Shown: positions 26,305 through 34,307, counted from the stretch's first letter. The stretch is 64,000 nt of DNA from Tessaracoccus sp. MC1679 (GCF_014164775.1 NZ_JACJGB010000001.1:248001-312000); one strand, 5' to 3'. A program made the numbers and translations. Notes: generated by a model from the sequence alone, not told the origin.

Positions 26305-27395
26305 TCAGCCTCCGGTACGACCTCCAAGGGATTGACCAGCACCCGAGCGCCCTCGCCCAGCTCAGGTGCGATCAGGGCGCTGCCGTCGACCGCCGAGCCG
26401 ATCAACGTCACTGCCGCAGGACTGTGGTCACCGGCCAGCAGAACGCAAGACGCACCTGACGGGTCCAGCACCAACGCCGCCGGGGGCACTGCCTGCCCGG
26501 GCTCCGGATCGGTCAATGCCACTCTGCCATCCACCGTCACACTCCCCGTCGTGTCCGAGGGGGGAGTGGTCTCCTCCTCGACGGCGCCCTCGGCATCAGA
26601 AGTTGCGCCAGGTTTCGGATCCAGCAGTGCGGCCAACGCGGCTTCGTCGACAAGCGTCCAAGCCCCCTCGCTCAACGTGACATCGTACGAACTGCCCAGG
26701 TAGGAGAACCGGTACGCTCCATCCGGCCCACCGCCCTCCACTTCAAACTTCAGACCCTCGACGGTCGTCACTCCGTCGAGGAAGGCCGCACCGGGGGCCG
26801 GCGCCGGCTGCCCGACGCGCAGGGCGACGGACGCGACGCGGTATGTGTCGGTTGGGAGCATTAGGAACCACCGCGGATCCAACACTCCGGTGGGCGTCGT
26901 CCCGAGCGATTTCTCGTAGGCGCGCACGGCCGAGGCCGTTGCACTCCCGAAGGTGCCCGACACAGACAGTGATGCACCGGGGACGAGAACGTTGAGAAGT
27001 TCCTGGGCCACCTTCACGTCGGCACCCTTGTCTCCCCGCGACAGTGACCTGAACAGTGCAGTGCCGGCGGTGTAGGCACGCAGCGTCACCCCGTCGACAT
27101 CCACGATTGCGCTGCCCGTTCCCAACTCATCCGAGCTCCCGGCATGGACAGCGGTGACAGTGCCCGCCGAGCCGTTCCACAGCACCGGCTCCGGCGCGAC
27201 CCTGCGACCCGTCAGCGACGCCGCAGACGAGTAGTCGAGTTGCGCCTCGCGGACCTCGACAACCACCGGTACCGGCGGTGCATCGAGCGCCGCCAACTGA
27301 CCGCGAAGCGCCAGTGCCAGCCAGGCGCCCGCGCCGATCAAGACCGCCACCGCGATGAACACGGTGACGGGGTACAACCACGACCGACGCCTCAC
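26295..27395 (-). CDS. Peptidoglycan-binding membrane-fusion (adaptor) protein (module 1)
   Basis: A 366-aa adaptor. Residues about 8-28 are a TM anchor. A split lipoyl/barrel-sandwich region flanks a peptidoglycan-binding domain (LSRGDKGADVKVAQELLNVL, then GTFGSATASAVRAYEKSLGTTPTGVLD). An acidic, low-complexity stretch near residues 260-285 (EGAVEEETTPPSDTTGS) precedes the C-terminal barrel. GTG 27395 overlaps the upstream lipoprotein stop (GTGA), so the longer frame is rejected. It probably links the permease to the cell wall. Confidence 0.85.
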   Translation of the reverse strand: MRRRSWLYPVTVFIAVAVLIGAGAWLALALRGQLAALDAPPVPVVVEVREAQLDYSSAASLTGRRVAPEPVLWNGSAGTVTAVHAGSSDELGTGSAIVDVDGVTLRAYTAGTALFRSLSRGDKGADVKVAQELLNVLVPGASLSVSGTFGSATASAVRAYEKSLGTTPTGVLDPRWFLMLPTDTYRVASVALRVGQPAPAPGAAFLDGVTTVEGLKFEVEGGGPDGAYRFSYLGSSYDVTLSEGAWTLVDEAALAALLDPKPGATSDAEGAVEEETTPPSDTTGSVTVDGRVALTDPEPGQAVPPAALVLDPSGASCVLLAGDHSPAAVTLIGSAVDGSALIAPELGEGARVLVNPLEVVPEAECP

Positions 27396-27907
27396 GGGTT
27401 GTTCGCGTCTCCCTTGGGCCAGACGCCGCGGTAGCGCTCCATGCACGCCATGGCCTCAATCTCCTCTGGGGTGTCCGACAACTGCTCCCAAATGGCCTTG
27501 ACGAAGACCCGCGAATCGTTCGTCCCGGCATCCAACCCTGTGACACCGAGGTCCCCCAGGCACTCCATGAGTTCTCGCATCACCGCTTCACGCTCGCTAC
27601 CCGAGACCCGTTTGGTCTCCTGGTATGCGTTCACAATCTCGTCCATATGCTCCGCATAGCACTCGTTGTAGGCTTCATCGAGCTCAGCGTCACGACCCTG
27701 TGTGTTCTGGATTTCCATGGCGTAGTCGTTCGACAGCTCGCTCCAGTCAACGCGCGCATCGAATCCCTTGGAAACGAGGCAGTCCGCACCTGCCTGCCAC
27801 GCCGCGCGATACTCGGCCTCGGTTGGCGCCTGAGAGTCCGTCGCAGAAGCGGTGCAAGCGCTGAGCAGCAAGACCGCACACGCAGCGGCCGTAATGCGTT
27901 CTAACAT
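27392..27907 (-). CDS. Cys-rich lipoprotein (module 1)
   Basis: A 171-aa lipoprotein with lipobox LLSAC. The mature part is acidic and helical with four further Cys: ADCLVSKGF, YNECYAEHMDEIV, MRELMECLGDLGV and AMACMERYRG. The spacing resembles that of the lipoprotein at 30673-31392, which holds the same place in the second module, so they are likely distant paralogues. Possible role: substrate capture or sensing for the adjacent ABC machine. ATG 27907 overlaps the stop of the 34-codon ORF (ATGTTAG). Confidence 0.82.
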   Translation of the reverse strand: MLERITAAACAVLLLSACTASATDSQAPTEAEYRAAWQAGADCLVSKGFDARVDWSELSNDYAMEIQNTQGRDAELDEAYNECYAEHMDEIVNAYQETKRVSGSEREAVMRELMECLGDLGVTGLDAGTNDSRVFVKAIWEQLSDTPEEIEAMACMERYRGVWPKGDANNP

Positions 27908-28005
27908 GTCAACGATGCCGAGGGGCTGTGCCGTGTCAAGGTGGTTTCGGAGCCCACCACACATCCTGCGGCGACAACGCTGACAACCAAACCCCGAAGC
28001 CCCAT
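27901..28005 (-). CDS. 34-aa lipopeptide-like ORF, first gene of module 1
   Basis: A 34-codon frame with a strong AAGGAG ribosome site 8 nt before ATG 28005. The product begins MGLRGLVVSVVAAGC, a short signal with lipobox VAAGC, and ends in a terminal Cys (SASLTC). Its stop is entangled with the start of the lipoprotein gene. It could be a translational leader, a secreted lipopeptide or a pheromone precursor. No family recognised. Confidence 0.5.
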   Translation of the reverse strand: MGLRGLVVSVVAAGCVVGSETTLTRHSPSASLTC

Positions 28006-28104
28006 GAGCCCCAACTCCTTCGATCGAGTGGGGACGGCGGAAGTCGCCCCACACACAGACCCTGCACGATCCGGGAGATGATTCGCGGGACAACCGCAGA
28101 ACGC

Positions 28105-28139
28105 GGATCGAAAGTACCTGGACACGGTACAGAAGTGCC
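28105..28139. promoter_or_regulatory. Tandem candidate operators, sites C1 and C2
   Basis: GGATCGAAAGTACC (28105-28118) and GGTACAGAAGTGCC (28126-28139) each match GGTAC-N4-GTACC with one or two changes. Their centres are exactly 21 bp (two helical turns) apart. C1 lies about 50 bp from a CAGGGT -10-like box (28059-28064) that would drive the module 1 operon on the minus strand. Confidence 0.65.
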
Positions 28140-28211
28140 GTGAATCAGGCCGGTGTGCTCCTTGTGCATCACGGTTGCGATCCGCGCCATCCACTGCAGG
28201 CCGGCACTCTC

Positions 28212-28850
28212 CTACCGCCCGAGGTCCAGGTCTCGGAGCTTGGCCATGAGTTGGGGGCGCGAGTGGACGTCCAGGCGTTTCATGAGCGCCGCGACACGCT
28301 TCTTCAGCCCGGACTCGGACATGCCAACACGCGGAGCAATCTGCGCGTACGTCTTGCCCGTCATCACCTCGTCCGCGATCCTCCGCTCGTCCGCGGCCAG
28401 GTCGGGAACCTCGACCGGGAGACGGGGCGAGGCGGCGTCGCGTGACCGGGGGATGATGACCGCGGCTTGCGGAGATTGAACCTGGAACCCCGCTGCTGCG
28501 GCCCGGACAGCGGTGTGGAGCCGTTCCGGCTGTTCGTCCTTGAACAGGTAGCCCGAGGCTCCTGCCCGGTACGCCTCGGAGACCGTCTCCGAGGTGGAGG
28601 CTGTCAGGATCAGCACGCGGGGCGCATCCGTGCCGGCAGTCAGGACGGCACACGCCTGGATACCGGTCATCTCCGGCATGCGTTGGTCCATCAGCCACAC
28701 ATCAACCGGCTCATCGACAGCGATGGCTTCGTCCCCGGAGCGGCAGACCGCAACCACGACAAGGTCGTCCGCGCGGCCGATGACATCGGCGACCAGCCTA
28801 AGGACCAGCGGGTCGTCATCACAGACGCCCACCCTATCATGCGACGCCAC
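28212..28850 (-). CDS. NarL/LuxR-type response regulator (system 2)
   Basis: A 212-aa regulator paralogous to that of system 1. Receiver motifs: RVGVCDDDPLVLRLV, phospho-Asp in DVWLMDQRMPEM, and YLFKDE. The LuxR-type DNA-binding domain has IAPRVGMSESGLKKRVAALMKRLDVHSRPQLMA. GTG 28850 overlaps the kinase end and has AGGA upstream; GTG 28832 is also possible. Directly downstream lie the tandem operators and the module 1 operon, the obvious target. Confidence 0.92.
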   Translation of the reverse strand: MASHDRVGVCDDDPLVLRLVADVIGRADDLVVVAVCRSGDEAIAVDEPVDVWLMDQRMPEMTGIQACAVLTAGTDAPRVLILTASTSETVSEAYRAGASGYLFKDEQPERLHTAVRAAAAGFQVQSPQAAVIIPRSRDAASPRLPVEVPDLAADERRIADEVMTGKTYAQIAPRVGMSESGLKKRVAALMKRLDVHSRPQLMAKLRDLDLGR

Positions 28851-29943
28851 TGCGGGTGTCCTGCACGAGCGGAAGACTGGCCTCAAGTACCCACACGCCG
28901 TGGGAAAGGCCAGCCGACACCAAGCCCCCTCGCGCCCGCGCCTGGTTCCCCATGCTCTCCAGCCCCAGCCCCGAGTGGCCGCCCGCTGCCCCGGCGCGGG
29001 GTGTGTTGGTCACCGCGAAATCAAGGGCATCGTCGGTGGCCTCGACCATGATCAAGCACGGCCCGTCGGGGTTCCCGTGCTTGGCCACGTTGTGCAGCCC
29101 CTCCAGCATGATCCGGCCCGCCGCGTGATCCACCGCGGTGCGGAGTGGAGCGTCCACCTCGATGCTCACCCGAACCTCGAACCCGAGCCTCTCCAACTCA
29201 GCACGCCCCACATCCACCGCCATAGACAAACCCGTGTCCCGCTCGGGGGCTGCGGGCCGACCCCCCAGCAGCTGCATGGTTCGACGGATCGCGACACTCG
29301 CCTCGCGCGCCATCTGCGCCATCGACTCCAACTGCTCCGGAGTGGCCGAACCCGCCACAACGGCAGCATCCGCCTGCATGGCCAGAACAGCAAGATTCCG
29401 TGCGGTCGAATCATGCAGGTCCCGGGCCAGGTCAAGAGCACGCTCCTGGTAGTCACGGTGCACGCGCTCCTCGGCTACCCTCGCGAGCGCGCGACCCGCG
29501 AACCCGACCGCCCACACCAGCCCGTACGTGAACAGCCAGGTGATCGTGATCCCGATCAGGTCCCTGTCGTCCGGGTGAACCCGATAACTCACCCACCACC
29601 CCGCGGCACCCCCGATTGCCGTCGCAGCACCCGCCAGTCCGATCCGGCCAAGCCGGATCGCCGTCACGGTCGGCAGCGCGCACAGATACAAAGCCATTCC
29701 CGAACCGTCAGGATCCAGCCAGAGAACGACAGCCAGCCCGGGCAGCAGAAGGCCGATCCCCAACCCCAGCCAGCGCAGAGCGACAAGCGCCAGCACCAGC
29801 GCCAGCACATCCGCCGCCAACGCAGACACAGAGATCCGGCCGCCCACGAACGCAAAGAACGAAGCCGCAATCATCAGCAGCGCGACGGCTGACTCAGCCC
29901 CGCCCCACGCCAGCAGGCGATTCACCACCATTGCACGCTTCAC
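28837..29943 (-). CDS. NarL-family sensor histidine kinase (system 2)
   Basis: A 368-aa sensor with about five TM helices in residues 10-165 and little outside sequence. The HisKA_3 motif is LDLARDLHDSTARNLAVLAM, and the ATPase has LEGLHNVAKHG and GLGLESMGNQARA. It is paralogous to the kinase at 20935-22017. GTG 29943 follows a TAGGGT -10 box by 9 nt; GTG 29949 and ATG 29931 are alternatives. Operator site E lies about 40 bp from that -10, one helical turn closer than in the other promoters, suggesting autoregulation. Confidence 0.9.
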   Translation of the reverse strand: MKRAMVVNRLLAWGGAESAVALLMIAASFFAFVGGRISVSALAADVLALVLALVALRWLGLGIGLLLPGLAVVLWLDPDGSGMALYLCALPTVTAIRLGRIGLAGAATAIGGAAGWWVSYRVHPDDRDLIGITITWLFTYGLVWAVGFAGRALARVAEERVHRDYQERALDLARDLHDSTARNLAVLAMQADAAVVAGSATPEQLESMAQMAREASVAIRRTMQLLGGRPAAPERDTGLSMAVDVGRAELERLGFEVRVSIEVDAPLRTAVDHAAGRIMLEGLHNVAKHGNPDGPCLIMVEATDDALDFAVTNTPRAGAAGGHSGLGLESMGNQARARGGLVSAGLSHGVWVLEASLPLVQDTRSGVA

Positions 29944-29987
29944 GAGCACCCACCCTAGGACGCCCACAACTCCGACACCCGCAAGAA

Positions 29988-30001
29988 GGATCTTTCGTAC
30001 C
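29988..30001. promoter_or_regulatory. Candidate response-regulator operator, site E
   Basis: GGATCTTTCGTACC (reverse complement GGTACGAAAGATCC) lies between the divergent kinase 2 gene and the 41-codon peptide gene. It is centred about 40 bp from the kinase -10 and about 72 bp from the peptide -10 (TCTACT). Confidence 0.55.
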
Positions 30002-30077
30002 CAATCCGGGCACGAATGAACCCACCCACACCCCACGGGCGCCTACATCCGCCGGGACCCCTGTCTACTTGGGCAGC

Positions 30078-30203
30078 ATGCCGATCATGGTCTCGCTCCT
30101 CGCACTGCTACTCCTCATCGTCGCCCCCGCCGAGGCGCCTTCGCCAGCCGGGGCCGAGGCCCGGGACATCTGCACGGTCTTCCCCTGGTACCCGGGCTGC
30201 TGA
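30078..30203 (+). CDS. 41-aa pre-peptide with Cys-bracketed C-terminus
   Basis: ATG 30078 opens a 41-codon frame. MPIMVSLLALLLLIVAPAEA is a textbook signal peptide with AEA as a likely cleavage site. The mature tail is about 21 residues and ends ICTVFPWYPGC, where two Cys bracket an aromatic/Pro loop. TCTACT (30064-30069) would make ATG 30078 leaderless, like neighbouring genes. The position, back to back with a membrane-embedded histidine kinase and sharing site E, suggests a secreted signal or antimicrobial peptide. No known family; size means chance cannot be excluded. Confidence 0.55.
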   Translation: MPIMVSLLALLLLIVAPAEAPSPAGAEARDICTVFPWYPGC

Positions 30204-30305
30204 CCGAGGTCAGCCCTCAAACGCCGAGAGAAGCCATGCCCATATGAGTGATACTCGCGCACCTGAAGCAGATCATGCGGGGCCCAGCATTCAAAGGTTC
30301 ACGAA

Positions 30306-30319
30306 GGTACTTAAGTACC
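30306..30319. promoter_or_regulatory. Candidate response-regulator operator, site D
   Basis: GGTACTTAAGTACC is a perfect palindrome and the best match to the shared motif. It is centred 51 bp from TTAGTG (30361-30366), the -10-like box for the secreted-protein gene at 30375. Confidence 0.7.
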
Positions 30320-30374
30320 CTGAGGCGTGCAGCCGCCTATTGAAGCAGTCGTTCCACGTGTTAGTGTCCGACAC

Positions 30375-30695
30375 ATGCACAGAAGACATTTCGCGACGGC
30401 ATTGACATTCATCGCCGCTCTCTCACTGTCCGTTGCTGCACCACTGTCCGCCGGTGCCGCGACGGAATCAGGAATCACACCGACGTGTGTTGCCGGGGCG
30501 CGGCCTCTTGTGCGGGGAGAGCAGACGAGTCTCAATACCCTCCGTGTCGACATGCCCAGTGGCACAATTCGTCACAACAACGCGACAAAATACTACCTCG
30601 CCTATCAGCATCCAACCATGACCCGCGCTTCATGGTACGCGTCGTCCATCTCCTTGAAGGACTCAGGAACGTATGGTATTTGCGCGCCGGTCTAG
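30375..30695 (+). CDS. Small secreted protein, first gene of module 2
   Basis: A 106-aa protein with a clear signal peptide (residues 1-28, ALSLSVAAPLSAGAA). The mature 78 residues contain two Cys (TPTCVAG, and YGICAPV at the very end) that could form one disulfide closing the chain, plus a Tyr/Ser-rich middle (KYYLAYQH, RASWYASSIS). Size and context recall secreted bacteriocins, but there is no match to lactococcin 972 or other families that I recognise. ATG 30375 sits about 9 nt after the -10 box. Confidence 0.75.
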   Translation: MHRRHFATALTFIAALSLSVAAPLSAGAATESGITPTCVAGARPLVRGEQTSLNTLRVDMPSGTIRHNNATKYYLAYQHPTMTRASWYASSISLKDSGTYGICAPV

Positions 30696-31392
30696 TTCCA
30701 TCGCGGCTGCGCTGCTGGCAGTTCTTGGTCTCTGCGGATGTGTTGCGCAGGAACCGGTTGCTGCCGCTTCCAGCTCGTCGGCGCCCGTCTTCGACCGCAA
30801 TGAGCCTTGGGCGCCTTATCAGAACATCACTCTCCCGCCGATGACAATGGAGCAGAAGCTGGAGTTCCGGCAGCAGTGGCTCGATGCGGAGTGGCAATCC
30901 GTTGTGCAGCAATGGCCAGAGCTGGCAGACGAGGATGCACGCCCGACGGTGGAACTGGTCTCGTTCGGGGATCCCCTCGGCGGAGATGAATTCTTGGCAC
31001 AGTGTTTCACAGATGCTGGATACCCGGCCGTCGCGGAGGAGGGTGGAGTCAGTTTCCCGGGCGGGGTCCAGGCGTCGCCACAGTATGGCCTGGCACATTA
31101 CGTCTGCTACTCGAAATTCACGCCCGATCCGCTGATGCTTCGCGATTGGAACGATGATCAACTCGGTCTCCTGTGGGAGTATCTGACTCAGTGGCGCAAT
31201 CCTTGCCTGGAATCCTTTGGGCTTGTCACCAGTGAAGGTCCGGACCGCGCGTCGTTTATCAACGAGTTTTTCACAGACGGCTCCGAAGCCCGCGCTTGGG
31301 CATTCAGCGACCCCACCGTCGGATCCGACAACCGAGACGACATTCTAGCGGCGTGCCCCTCGCTCCCACGGGAACACTTCTATGGCTCCTGA
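30673..31392 (+). CDS. Cys-rich lipoprotein (module 2)
   Basis: A 239-aa lipoprotein with lipobox GLCGC. The mature protein has FLAQCFTDAGYPA, YVCYSKFTPDP, NPCLESFGLV and ILAACPSLP, giving a four-Cys pattern like the module 1 lipoprotein. It starts inside the end of the small secreted gene (23-bp overlap, AGGA upstream) and overlaps the adaptor gene by 11 bp, so expression of the module is tightly linked. Function unknown. Confidence 0.85.
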   Translation: MVFARRSSSIAAALLAVLGLCGCVAQEPVAAASSSSAPVFDRNEPWAPYQNITLPPMTMEQKLEFRQQWLDAEWQSVVQQWPELADEDARPTVELVSFGDPLGGDEFLAQCFTDAGYPAVAEEGGVSFPGGVQASPQYGLAHYVCYSKFTPDPLMLRDWNDDQLGLLWEYLTQWRNPCLESFGLVTSEGPDRASFINEFFTDGSEARAWAFSDPTVGSDNRDDILAACPSLPREHFYGS

Positions 31393-32545
31393 CATCGCCA
31401 CATCCGACACGGCTCCGCCAGGTCCGCCTCGCCGATGGCCAGTGATTCTGGGCGGTGCCCTGCTGCTGGCCACCGCGGCCTTCTGGGCGGGAAGGGTCAC
31501 CCTGACTCCACCGCCCGGGTTACTTGAGACTGCGGACGAGGATCTGGTGGTCACGGTGACCGAGCGCACGATCGGCCAAACCCTCGACTACGGTGCCCGA
31601 ACATCCCGCGCATCCCGAACCATCGCCACCAACGCTCTGGCTGGGGTCGTCACGGCGGCGCCGGACCAGCCGGTGGCTGTCCGCGCCGTCGGCGACGTGC
31701 TCTACGAAGTGGGGGGCATTCCAGTGCGCATCGTCGAAGGAGAGGTACCGTTCCACCGCGATCTGTCCCTGGGCGTGGCCGGCCGTGACGTGGAGCAGTT
31801 GGAGGGCGCGCTCGTCGCTCTGAAATACCTCGACGTGGCAGACTCCACCTTCGACGAGGCCACCGGCCGCGGCGTGTCCGAGTGGCAGCGCAACCTCGGC
31901 GTCGCCCCTACAGGAATGGTGGGCCTCGGAGAGCTGGTCGCCGCCGACTCACTGCCCGCCGGCGTTGTGGTCGACGCGCAACAGGTGTGGGCGGGGGCTG
32001 TGCTGGGCGGCGGCGAGGTGGCCGTCTCGATGACGACAGGCGACCCTCAGTTCATCCTCCCGTTGTCACCCGGACAGATGAGCCTGGTCCCAACGGACGC
32101 GCCGATGACGGTCGAGGGTCTCGGGCACAGCTGGCCCGCGGTATGGGGGGCGAGCCGGCCCAACGACGAGCTGGGCGCGGGCGAACTCGTGACGTTGACC
32201 AGCCCGGACGGCGGGCCGGTGTGCGGAGACGACTGTGACGCCGTGCCTGCCGAGCAAATGTGGGTGACGGTGCACATCGAGGTAATCCCCAGGACCACCG
32301 GCCCCACGGTCCCGGTGGCCGCCGTCTCTACCGACGCCACCGGGCAGGCCTGGGTGACCGTGGTCGACGGCAACGCGCGCGAACGCAGACCCGTGACGGT
32401 CAGCAGGTCGCACGCGGGGCTCGCCGTCGTCGAGGGAGTCGAGGTAGGCGAGTCCGTACAGGCCCTCGCCTCGGCCGACGTCACACCCGAGGCGTCAGCC
32501 ACAGCGACGTCCTCCGCGAGGCCGTCACCGAGCGAGACTCCGTGA
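31382..32545 (+). CDS. Peptidoglycan-binding membrane-fusion (adaptor) protein (module 2)
   Basis: A 387-aa adaptor. TM anchor at about residues 20-40 (WPVILGGALLLATAAFWAG), then barrel-sandwich and a peptidoglycan-binding domain (LSLGVAGRDVEQLEGALVAL, ATGRGVSEWQRNLGVAPTGMV). The C-terminal RND-type barrel includes TVPVAAVSTDATGQAWVTVV, then a Ser/Thr/Pro tail. Paralogue of the protein at 26295-27395 with the same partners. It ends in a GTGA overlap with the ATPase gene. Confidence 0.9.
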   Translation: MAPDIATSDTAPPGPPRRWPVILGGALLLATAAFWAGRVTLTPPPGLLETADEDLVVTVTERTIGQTLDYGARTSRASRTIATNALAGVVTAAPDQPVAVRAVGDVLYEVGGIPVRIVEGEVPFHRDLSLGVAGRDVEQLEGALVALKYLDVADSTFDEATGRGVSEWQRNLGVAPTGMVGLGELVAADSLPAGVVVDAQQVWAGAVLGGGEVAVSMTTGDPQFILPLSPGQMSLVPTDAPMTVEGLGHSWPAVWGASRPNDELGAGELVTLTSPDGGPVCGDDCDAVPAEQMWVTVHIEVIPRTTGPTVPVAAVSTDATGQAWVTVVDGNARERRPVTVSRSHAGLAVVEGVEVGESVQALASADVTPEASATATSSARPSPSETP

Positions 32546-33189
32546 CATCGGTGCTCTCCGTGTCCGGGCTGCGGTTCACCTATCCGAGGGGACGCGAGCC
32601 GGTCCTCGTCGATGTGTCGGCCGAGTTCGACGCCGGCGAGACGGTTGCGCTGACGGGCCCCAGCGGACGCGGGAAGTCCACCCTCCTCTACCTACTCGGG
32701 CTGCTGCTCACGTCGGACGAGGGTGAGGTGGAAGTGCACGGACGGCCCACCTCCACGCTCAACGACGCCCAGCGCTCCACCATGCGCGCCCGCCACATGG
32801 GCTTCGTGTTCCAGGACGCTGAGCTCGACCCCGCCCGCACCGTCCTGGATTCAGTGGTTGAACCCGCCCTGTACGCCGGCCACCGCAGGAGGGATGTCAT
32901 CGCCAGAGCGGGAGAACTGCTCGGCGCGTTCGGCGTGGAAGCCCGCGCTGATCACCTCCCGGGGCAGATCAGCGGCGGCCAGGCGCAGCGGGTGGCGCTG
33001 TGCCGGGCGCTGATGAACCGCCCCACGATCCTGCTGGCGGACGAGCCCACTGGCAACCTCGACCGCACCAACGCGGAGAACGTCTTGGACCGCCTCGTCG
33101 GGGCCGCCAAGGACGAGTCCGTGGCGCTGATCATCGCCACGCACGACCCCTTCGTCATCTCCCGGGTCGACAGGGTGGTCGAGCTGTGA
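32542..33189 (+). CDS. ABC transporter ATPase, MacB/LolD-like (module 2)
   Basis: A 215-aa ATPase with Walker A GPSGRGKST (the Arg again in place of Ser), Q-loop GFVFQDAELDPARTV, signature ISGGQAQRVALCRAL and Walker B ILLADEPTGNLD. GTG 32542 overlaps the adaptor stop, which fixes the start within a longer open frame. It pairs with the permease that follows through another GTGA overlap. Confidence 0.93.
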   Translation: MTSVLSVSGLRFTYPRGREPVLVDVSAEFDAGETVALTGPSGRGKSTLLYLLGLLLTSDEGEVEVHGRPTSTLNDAQRSTMRARHMGFVFQDAELDPARTVLDSVVEPALYAGHRRRDVIARAGELLGAFGVEARADHLPGQISGGQAQRVALCRALMNRPTILLADEPTGNLDRTNAENVLDRLVGAAKDESVALIIATHDPFVISRVDRVVEL

Positions 33190-34280
33190 GGGCGGTCTCG
33201 CTTCTCCGGGAGGCCGTTGCCTCCGCGATGGCTGCCCGGGTCCCCACGATCCTCATCCTGCTGGCTGCGGCCGCAATGACCTTCGCCGCAGCCGCCACCT
33301 CCGGGCGCGGGGCGGCCCTGCAGGAGCAGTTGGAGCAGCGCCTGGAGGACGCCGGCGCTCGCGTAATCGCGGTCACCGATCAGGGCTCCGATGGGTTCCT
33401 CACCCCCGAAGCGGTCAGCGTCATCGCGGACCTCTCCAGCGTCGACACCGTCGCAGCGGTGACCAAGGCGTCCACGGTCACCAACGCCGCCCTCGGCTGG
33501 GGCGGGCCGACGGTGAGCGTTTGGGGCCTCGTCGGTACCAGCCCCGACGACGTGGTCACCCTCCGCGCCGGCCGTTGGCCCGAGCCTGGTGAGGCGATCG
33601 TCTCGGCCACCTCGGGCGCCACCCTCAGGATGGAGGCCCCGTCGGGGGCACTAGTCACGAGGGACAACCACACCTACGCCGTCGTCGGCACCTACGACGC
33701 GGCAGCCCCGTTCGACTGGCTCCGCGACGGCGCCATCTATGTTTCCGCGACACCCGGGGTTGGTGAGCAGGCACGAGTCATCGTCGACGATGTGGGTCAA
33801 CTGGGCCCCACCGAACGCGGTCTCCGGAGGTTGCTGGCGCCCACCGACCCCGCGAACCTGGGCCTCTCCTCCCCACGGGACCTCGCCGAGACCTCCCAAC
33901 TGGTGGGCGGGGACGTCCGGTTGGCCGGCTACGAGACCACCCTCATCGTCCTGCTCGTCGGCGCGCTGTTCGTGGGCGCCGTCGCCCTGGCCGACGTGCT
34001 CATCCGGCAACGCGACCTCGGCCGGCGGCGAGCCCTCGGCATCACCCGCGTCGACCTCATGAGCCTGATCGTTCTTCGCGCCGCGCTGTCCACCACCGCC
34101 GGCGCGGTGCTGGGCATCGTCGCGGTCACGGCCTTCGGCACGGCCACGGAAACCATCGCTCCGCTCGGGCATACCGCCGCCACCGCCACCCTCGTGGTCG
34201 TGGCGGCCCTCGTCGCGACGGTGCCCGCAGGCATGGTGGCCGCGCACCGCGACCCCGTGGCGGTACTCCGAACGGCCTGA
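33186..34280 (+). CDS. ABC transporter permease, FtsX/MacB-like (module 2)
   Basis: A 364-aa permease. N-terminal TM helix (about residues 15-35), a MacB-type extracytoplasmic domain of about 200 residues, then three TM helices (about 250-275, 295-320, 330-350) with an FtsX-like loop (RQRDLGRRRALGITRVDLM). The protein ends VAAHRDPVAVLRTA, the usual FtsX tail. GTG 33186 lies in the GTGA overlap with the ATPase. Confidence 0.92.
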   Translation: MRAVSLLREAVASAMAARVPTILILLAAAAMTFAAAATSGRGAALQEQLEQRLEDAGARVIAVTDQGSDGFLTPEAVSVIADLSSVDTVAAVTKASTVTNAALGWGGPTVSVWGLVGTSPDDVVTLRAGRWPEPGEAIVSATSGATLRMEAPSGALVTRDNHTYAVVGTYDAAAPFDWLRDGAIYVSATPGVGEQARVIVDDVGQLGPTERGLRRLLAPTDPANLGLSSPRDLAETSQLVGGDVRLAGYETTLIVLLVGALFVGAVALADVLIRQRDLGRRRALGITRVDLMSLIVLRAALSTTAGAVLGIVAVTAFGTATETIAPLGHTAATATLVVVAALVATVPAGMVAAHRDPVAVLRTA

Positions 34281-34307
34281 CCATCGCGGATTGTGGGATC
34301 CGGTCGC

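Noticed and set aside
30375-30695. Secreted protein as a lactococcin 972-type bacteriocin
   Set aside because: Size and signal fit, but the characteristic Gly/Trp/His pattern of that family is absent and two Cys are present instead.
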